Positions 61,096-64,000 of a stretch of DNA of 64,000 nucleotides are shown one piece after another; position 1 is the first letter of the stretch; the number at the start of each line of letters is the position of its first letter. Position numbers and translations under genes: made by a program. A model generated the notes under the pieces. The model saw only the letters and a program-made list of their open reading frames with translations. It searched no databases and was not told where the DNA came from. The stretch is from the NCBI RefSeq assembly GCF_050632395.1, contig NZ_CP192600.1, positions 2,418,001 through 2,482,000 on the forward strand. Direction: 5' to 3'. The DNA comes from JAUYQR01 sp050632395 (lineage in GTDB: Bacteria > Pseudomonadota > Alphaproteobacteria > Rhodobacterales > Rhodobacteraceae).

Positions 61096-62073
61096 ATGAC
61101 CCGTACAGTTATTGAATCCAAAACGAAAACCGTGATCATCGGTTTTGACGAACCGTTCTGCGTGATCGGCGAACGCATCAACCCGACCGGCCGCAAGAAG
61201 CTTGCGGCGGAACTTGAGGCGGGCAATTTCGAAACCGTCATCAGGGACGCGTTGGAACAGGTTGCCTGTGGTGCCACCGTCCTCGACGTGAACTCCGGCG
61301 CGGTCTTCACCAACAAGATGGCGACCGACCCGCGCTATGCCGACAACAACTTCGTCGAACCCCCGCTGATGAAGGCGCTGATCGAGATCATCCAGCAAAC
61401 CGTCGACGTGCCTTTGTGCATCGACTCCTCGGTCCCCGGCGCGCTTGAGGCTGGCCTGATGGCCTGCGAAGGCCGACCGCTCCTGAACTCCGTCACGGGC
61501 GAGGAACACCGGCTGGAACTCGTCCTGCCCTTGGTCAAGAAATACAACGTCCCGGTCGTCGCCATCTCGAACGACGATACCGGCATTTCCGAAGACCCGG
61601 ACGTGCGCTTCGCCGTCGCCAAAAAAATCGTCGAACGCGCAGCAGATTTCGGCATCCCGGCGCATGACATCGTGGTCGATCCCCTTGTCATGCCGGTCGG
61701 CGCGATGGGCAGCGCGGGCCAGCAGGTCTTTACCCTCGTGCGCCGCCTGCGCGACGAGCTTGGCGTCAATACCACTTGCGGCGCCTCCAACATCTCCTTC
61801 GGCCTGCCCCACCGCCACGGCATCAACGGCGCCTTCCTGCCGATGGCCATTGGCGCTGGCATGACTTCCGCGATCATGAACCCCGTCCGCCAGCAGGAAA
61901 TGGAGGCAATCCGCGCCGCCAACTTCCTGATGAACCACGACGCGAACGGCGGCGAATGGATCCGCTTCGCCAAGGTGCTCGAAGCTGTCGAAGCCGGCAT
62001 GACCTTCGCCGAAGCATCCGCCGCCGCAACTCAGGCCACATCAGGCCGTCGCGGCGGGCGCAAGTCGCGCTAA
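61096..62073 (+). CDS. Methyltetrahydrofolate:cobalamin methyltransferase
   Basis: This 325-residue pterin-binding TIM barrel has the MTR motifs CVIGERINPTGRKKL, GATVLDVNSG, PLCIDSSVPGALEAGL, NSVTGEEHRLELV and NISFGLPHRHGINGAFLPMAIGAGMTSAI. It transfers the methyl group between methyl-H4folate and a corrinoid protein. It is a stand-alone version of the folate domain of MetH. In several Rhodobacterales methionine synthase is split in this way, so it may be part of methionine synthesis or of methyl oxidation. Corrinoid-binding and homocysteine-binding partners are not in the window. Confidence 0.9.
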   Translation: MTRTVIESKTKTVIIGFDEPFCVIGERINPTGRKKLAAELEAGNFETVIRDALEQVACGATVLDVNSGAVFTNKMATDPRYADNNFVEPPLMKALIEIIQQTVDVPLCIDSSVPGALEAGLMACEGRPLLNSVTGEEHRLELVLPLVKKYNVPVVAISNDDTGISEDPDVRFAVAKKIVERAADFGIPAHDIVVDPLVMPVGAMGSAGQQVFTLVRRLRDELGVNTTCGASNISFGLPHRHGINGAFLPMAIGAGMTSAIMNPVRQQEMEAIRAANFLMNHDANGGEWIRFAKVLEAVEAGMTFAEASAAATQATSGRRGGRKSR

Positions 62074-62798
62074 AACCCGGCCAGCGCCGTCAACGCGCGC
62101 AACCGCCCCGGCGGAATGCGCGCGACTTCGACGGCGGTAAAGACGTGCAGCGTGTCAAGATCGGCGTCAGCGACCGCGTGGTCGCTGACCCAACCGCCAA
62201 GTTGCAAGTAACTGCGCAGCAGCGTCGGCATCTCGGCCAGCGCGGTCTCGGTCGCCACCGGATGCCCCGCCAGCACCTCGGCAAAGGGGAACACCTCACC
62301 CTTCGCATGGGGCCGCCACTGCGCCGGTCCGACATGCCGCTCGGCCAGCAGTGCCAGCGCGTTCAGATGCGCCTCAGGTGCCGCCCCCTTGAACGAGGTG
62401 CAGCCGAACAGCAGCCCCACGTCCCGCTCCGTCACCACCCGCGCCAGTGCCGCCCAGGCCAGCCGCAGGATGTCAGGGTCGTGCCAGCCGGGGTCCAGCG
62501 CAAACCGCCCCAGTTCCAGCATCTTCCCCGGCCAGACCGTCAGAGGGCCCAGATCGTAGAACTGCGCGGCATAACCCGCCACGACCTCGGCCCCGCTCAG
62601 CACCATCATCCGTCCGGTCGCGACCAGACCGCCCGACACTTCTTCGATCATCAGATGGCTGCACAGGGTGTCAAACGCGTCACCGTCCGGCACCAGCCCG
62701 CCCCGGAACACCCTGCCCCGCAGCGCCAGAACCGCGTCCATGTCCAGCGGCCCGTCAGCCATCCGCGCCCGATACCGCCCGCGTTCCAGTGCGATCAC
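62070..62798 (-). CDS. OlsB-like GNAT N-acyltransferase
   Basis: This 242-residue GNAT-fold protein resembles the ornithine-acyl-ACP N-acyltransferase group: RVFRGG, DAFDTLCSHLMIEE, KMLELGRFALDPGWHDPDILRLAW, DVGLLFGCTSFKGAAP, and DADLDTLHVFTAVEVARIPP at the end. OlsB makes lyso-ornithine lipid from ornithine and 3-hydroxyacyl-ACP; OlsA, the second step, is not next to it. The GTG at 62798, preceded by GAGGACAG, is the likely start. It is convergent with the methyltransferase gene (4-base overlap). Confidence 0.82.
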   Translation of the reverse strand: MIALERGRYRARMADGPLDMDAVLALRGRVFRGGLVPDGDAFDTLCSHLMIEEVSGGLVATGRMMVLSGAEVVAGYAAQFYDLGPLTVWPGKMLELGRFALDPGWHDPDILRLAWAALARVVTERDVGLLFGCTSFKGAAPEAHLNALALLAERHVGPAQWRPHAKGEVFPFAEVLAGHPVATETALAEMPTLLRSYLQLGGWVSDHAVADADLDTLHVFTAVEVARIPPGRLRALTALAGF

Positions 62799-62907
62799 GT
62801 TTCTGTCCTCGCCGCGACAGCGGCCTTGGCACGGCGTTCCCCGCCGCCTAAATGTTCCCAGAACCGCGCCGCCCATGCAAGGCAGCGCCCCCAAAGCGGA
62901 GCACATC

Positions 62908-63300
62908 ATGGACAAGATCGTCAAATCCGACGCCGAATGGCAGTCTCAACTGTCCGACCTCGCCTTCAAGGTGACCCGCAAGCACGGCACCGAACGCGCC
63001 TTCACCCACGACGACTTTCCGAAAGACCCCGGCACATACCGCTGCATCTGCTGCGACGCGCCGCTGTTCGACCAATCGACCAAGTTTGACTCAGGCACCG
63101 GCTGGCCGTCGTTCTATGCCCCGCTCAGCCCTCAAATGGTCGGCGAACAGTCCGACAACTCGTGGTTCATGCGCCGCACCGAGGTGCACTGCAACCGCTG
63201 CGACGCCCACCTAGGCCACGTCTTTCCCGACGGCCCCGCGCCAACCGGCCTGCGCTACTGCATGAACGGCGTGGCCCTGCGCTTCGAGCCCGAGGCCTGA
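62908..63300 (+). CDS. msrB: Peptide-methionine (R)-S-oxide reductase
   Basis: This 130-residue enzyme reduces methionine-R-sulfoxide in proteins. The zinc-binding cysteines are C46, C49, C95 and C98, and the catalytic Cys is C118 in GLRYCMNGVALRF. The motif GTGWPSFYAPL is conserved. The length is normal for cytosolic MsrB. ATG 62908 has CGGAG upstream; the frame is open further 5' without homology. It is divergent from the OlsB-like gene. Confidence 0.95.
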   Translation: MDKIVKSDAEWQSQLSDLAFKVTRKHGTERAFTHDDFPKDPGTYRCICCDAPLFDQSTKFDSGTGWPSFYAPLSPQMVGEQSDNSWFMRRTEVHCNRCDAHLGHVFPDGPAPTGLRYCMNGVALRFEPEA

Positions 63301-63303
63301 CGC

Positions 63304-63780
63304 TTACCCCGCGACATCCTCGGCCCGGAGCCGCCCGAAGCTGCCCAAAAGCTGGCCGATGAAGCTGACGCCCTTGATGTTCGTCTCGGTCACCCGGCGC
63401 GAAAGTTCCACCACGCGGCCTTCCTCCAGCCCGAAGCGGCCGATGTTCGACACGGTGCCGTTCTCGGCAAAGTTCACGACAAGCACCTGCCGGTCCACTT
63501 CCTGTGGCTCGCGCGGGCCCACCAGTTTGTAGCGGCTTTGCACGTAAAACCAGCCTTCGTCGTTCAACAAGCCAGAGGTCGATGGCCGCCCGATCTTCTG
63601 CTCCACGGTATCGCGGGTGTCGACGCCCACTTCGACCGTGGCAAGCTCGTCCTCGGCCGGCACATAGCCGTGATTGCGGTAAACCGGCGAACACGCGGCG
63701 ATCAACGCCACCACGACAAGGCCAAGACCCTGCGCCCGGCAGGCCGTCAGAACCGACCGCGCTTGGGGAAAAACTGCCAT
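63304..63780 (-). CDS. bamE: BamE/SmpA-type outer-membrane assembly lipoprotein
   Basis: This 158-residue protein has a lipoprotein signal with lipobox LIAAC (C30) and the SmpA/OmlA/BamE domain: TVEQKIGRPSTSGLLNDEGWFYVQSRY and DRQVLVVNFAENGTVSNIGRFGLEEG. BamE is the small lipoprotein of the outer-membrane beta-barrel assembly complex. It is convergent with msrB (3 bases apart) and divergent from a probable DUF177 gene, the usual alphaproteobacterial order. Confidence 0.92.
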   Translation of the reverse strand: MAVFPQARSVLTACRAQGLGLVVVALIAACSPVYRNHGYVPAEDELATVEVGVDTRDTVEQKIGRPSTSGLLNDEGWFYVQSRYKLVGPREPQEVDRQVLVVNFAENGTVSNIGRFGLEEGRVVELSRRVTETNIKGVSFIGQLLGSFGRLRAEDVAG

Positions 63781-63974
63781 ACTTGCCCTCGTGCCTCATG
63801 TCAGGTCGCCGGCCCACCCCCGTCCACGCACGCGCATGGCAATAAGAGACCGGCTGAAGACGCGGGTTCTTCAAAACCCTTGGACTTCGGGATAACAGAA
63901 GGACAGCCCACTATTCAAGAATGGAACGTCGCCCGGTCACGCCAACCGCCCGACAGCCGCGAAAGGTCGCCGAC

Positions 63975-64000
63975 ATGTCAGATGCACCAACCACCAGACC
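63975..64000 (+). CDS. Start of a probable DUF177 (YceD-like) protein
   Basis: Only eight codons plus two bases are in the window. An ATG with GAAAGG upstream begins MSDAPTTR. The position, divergent from bamE, is where Rhodobacterales carry a DUF177 gene followed by plsX and fabH. The family is inferred from position, not from sequence. Confidence 0.45.

Overview
This GC-rich 64 kb window is an ordinary chromosomal stretch from an alphaproteobacterium. Protein family make-up and gene order point to the Rhodobacterales (Rhodobacter/Paracoccus/Gemmobacter relatives). Signs of this are the lptF-lptG-lptD-surA-pdxA-rsmA string, a ScfR-type fatty-acyl regulator, a methyltetrahydrofolate methyltransferase standing apart from any MetH, and a BamE gene divergent from a DUF177-like start. 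I see no rRNA, tRNA, CRISPR array, insertion sequence, integrase or phage gene. The genome is assigned by protein resemblance only; no search was run.

Layout. 1-6.1 kb: 5' end of rpe, ndk with a clear terminator, an ABC-F ATPase, a MarC protein, a membrane aspartic protease, holC and pepA. 6.2-13.7 kb: the envelope and housekeeping string lptF, lptG, lptD, surA, pdxA, rsmA, all tightly coupled. 13.7-18.0 kb: a four-gene serine-cycle operon on the minus strand (sgaA, malyl-CoA lyase, mtkA, mtkB), with a divergent ScfR-family regulator (18.2-19.6 kb). 19.5-33.2 kb: a long minus-strand run. It starts upstream with an ArgE-like deacetylase, a FAD oxidoreductase, an Hsp70-like ATPase, an M20 amidohydrolase, a DUF1304 membrane protein and an acyl-CoA ligase. 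It continues with a DUF1800/DUF1501 pair and ends in a large soluble hybrid histidine kinase. 33.3-39.2 kb: a divergent five-gene peptide-type ABC transporter operon.

39.2-45.1 kb: two proteins of unknown function, the proton-translocating transhydrogenase pntAB and an ICMT/PEMT-like membrane methyltransferase. 45.2-47.9 kb: a tryptophan catabolic operon (kynU, ridA-like, kynA) with a 16-bp palindrome across its predicted -35 element. 48.0-52.5 kb: an L,D-transpeptidase lipoprotein, a D-lyxose isomerase-like protein, a HerA-like ATPase, two orphan plus-strand terminators that suggest small RNAs, and an IalB-like protein. 52.5-57.6 kb: a beta-ketoacyl-ACP synthase, dedicated ACP and LpxD-like acyltransferase cluster, then an YcbB-type L,D-transpeptidase divergent from a DUF882 (MepK-like) hydrolase. 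57.7-64 kb: rlmE, a Ppx/GppA phosphatase, a C1 module (small virulence-factor family protein, MetF-like reductase, methyl-H4folate methyltransferase), an OlsB-like N-acyltransferase, msrB, bamE and the first codons of a probable DUF177 gene.

The most interesting items are the serine-cycle operon with its divergent fatty-acyl regulator and candidate operators, the ACP/KAS/LpxD cluster, the palindromic operator of the kyn operon, and the two predicted small RNAs between the HerA-like gene and the IalB-like gene. Nothing here looks like a wholly new multi-gene defence or mobile system.
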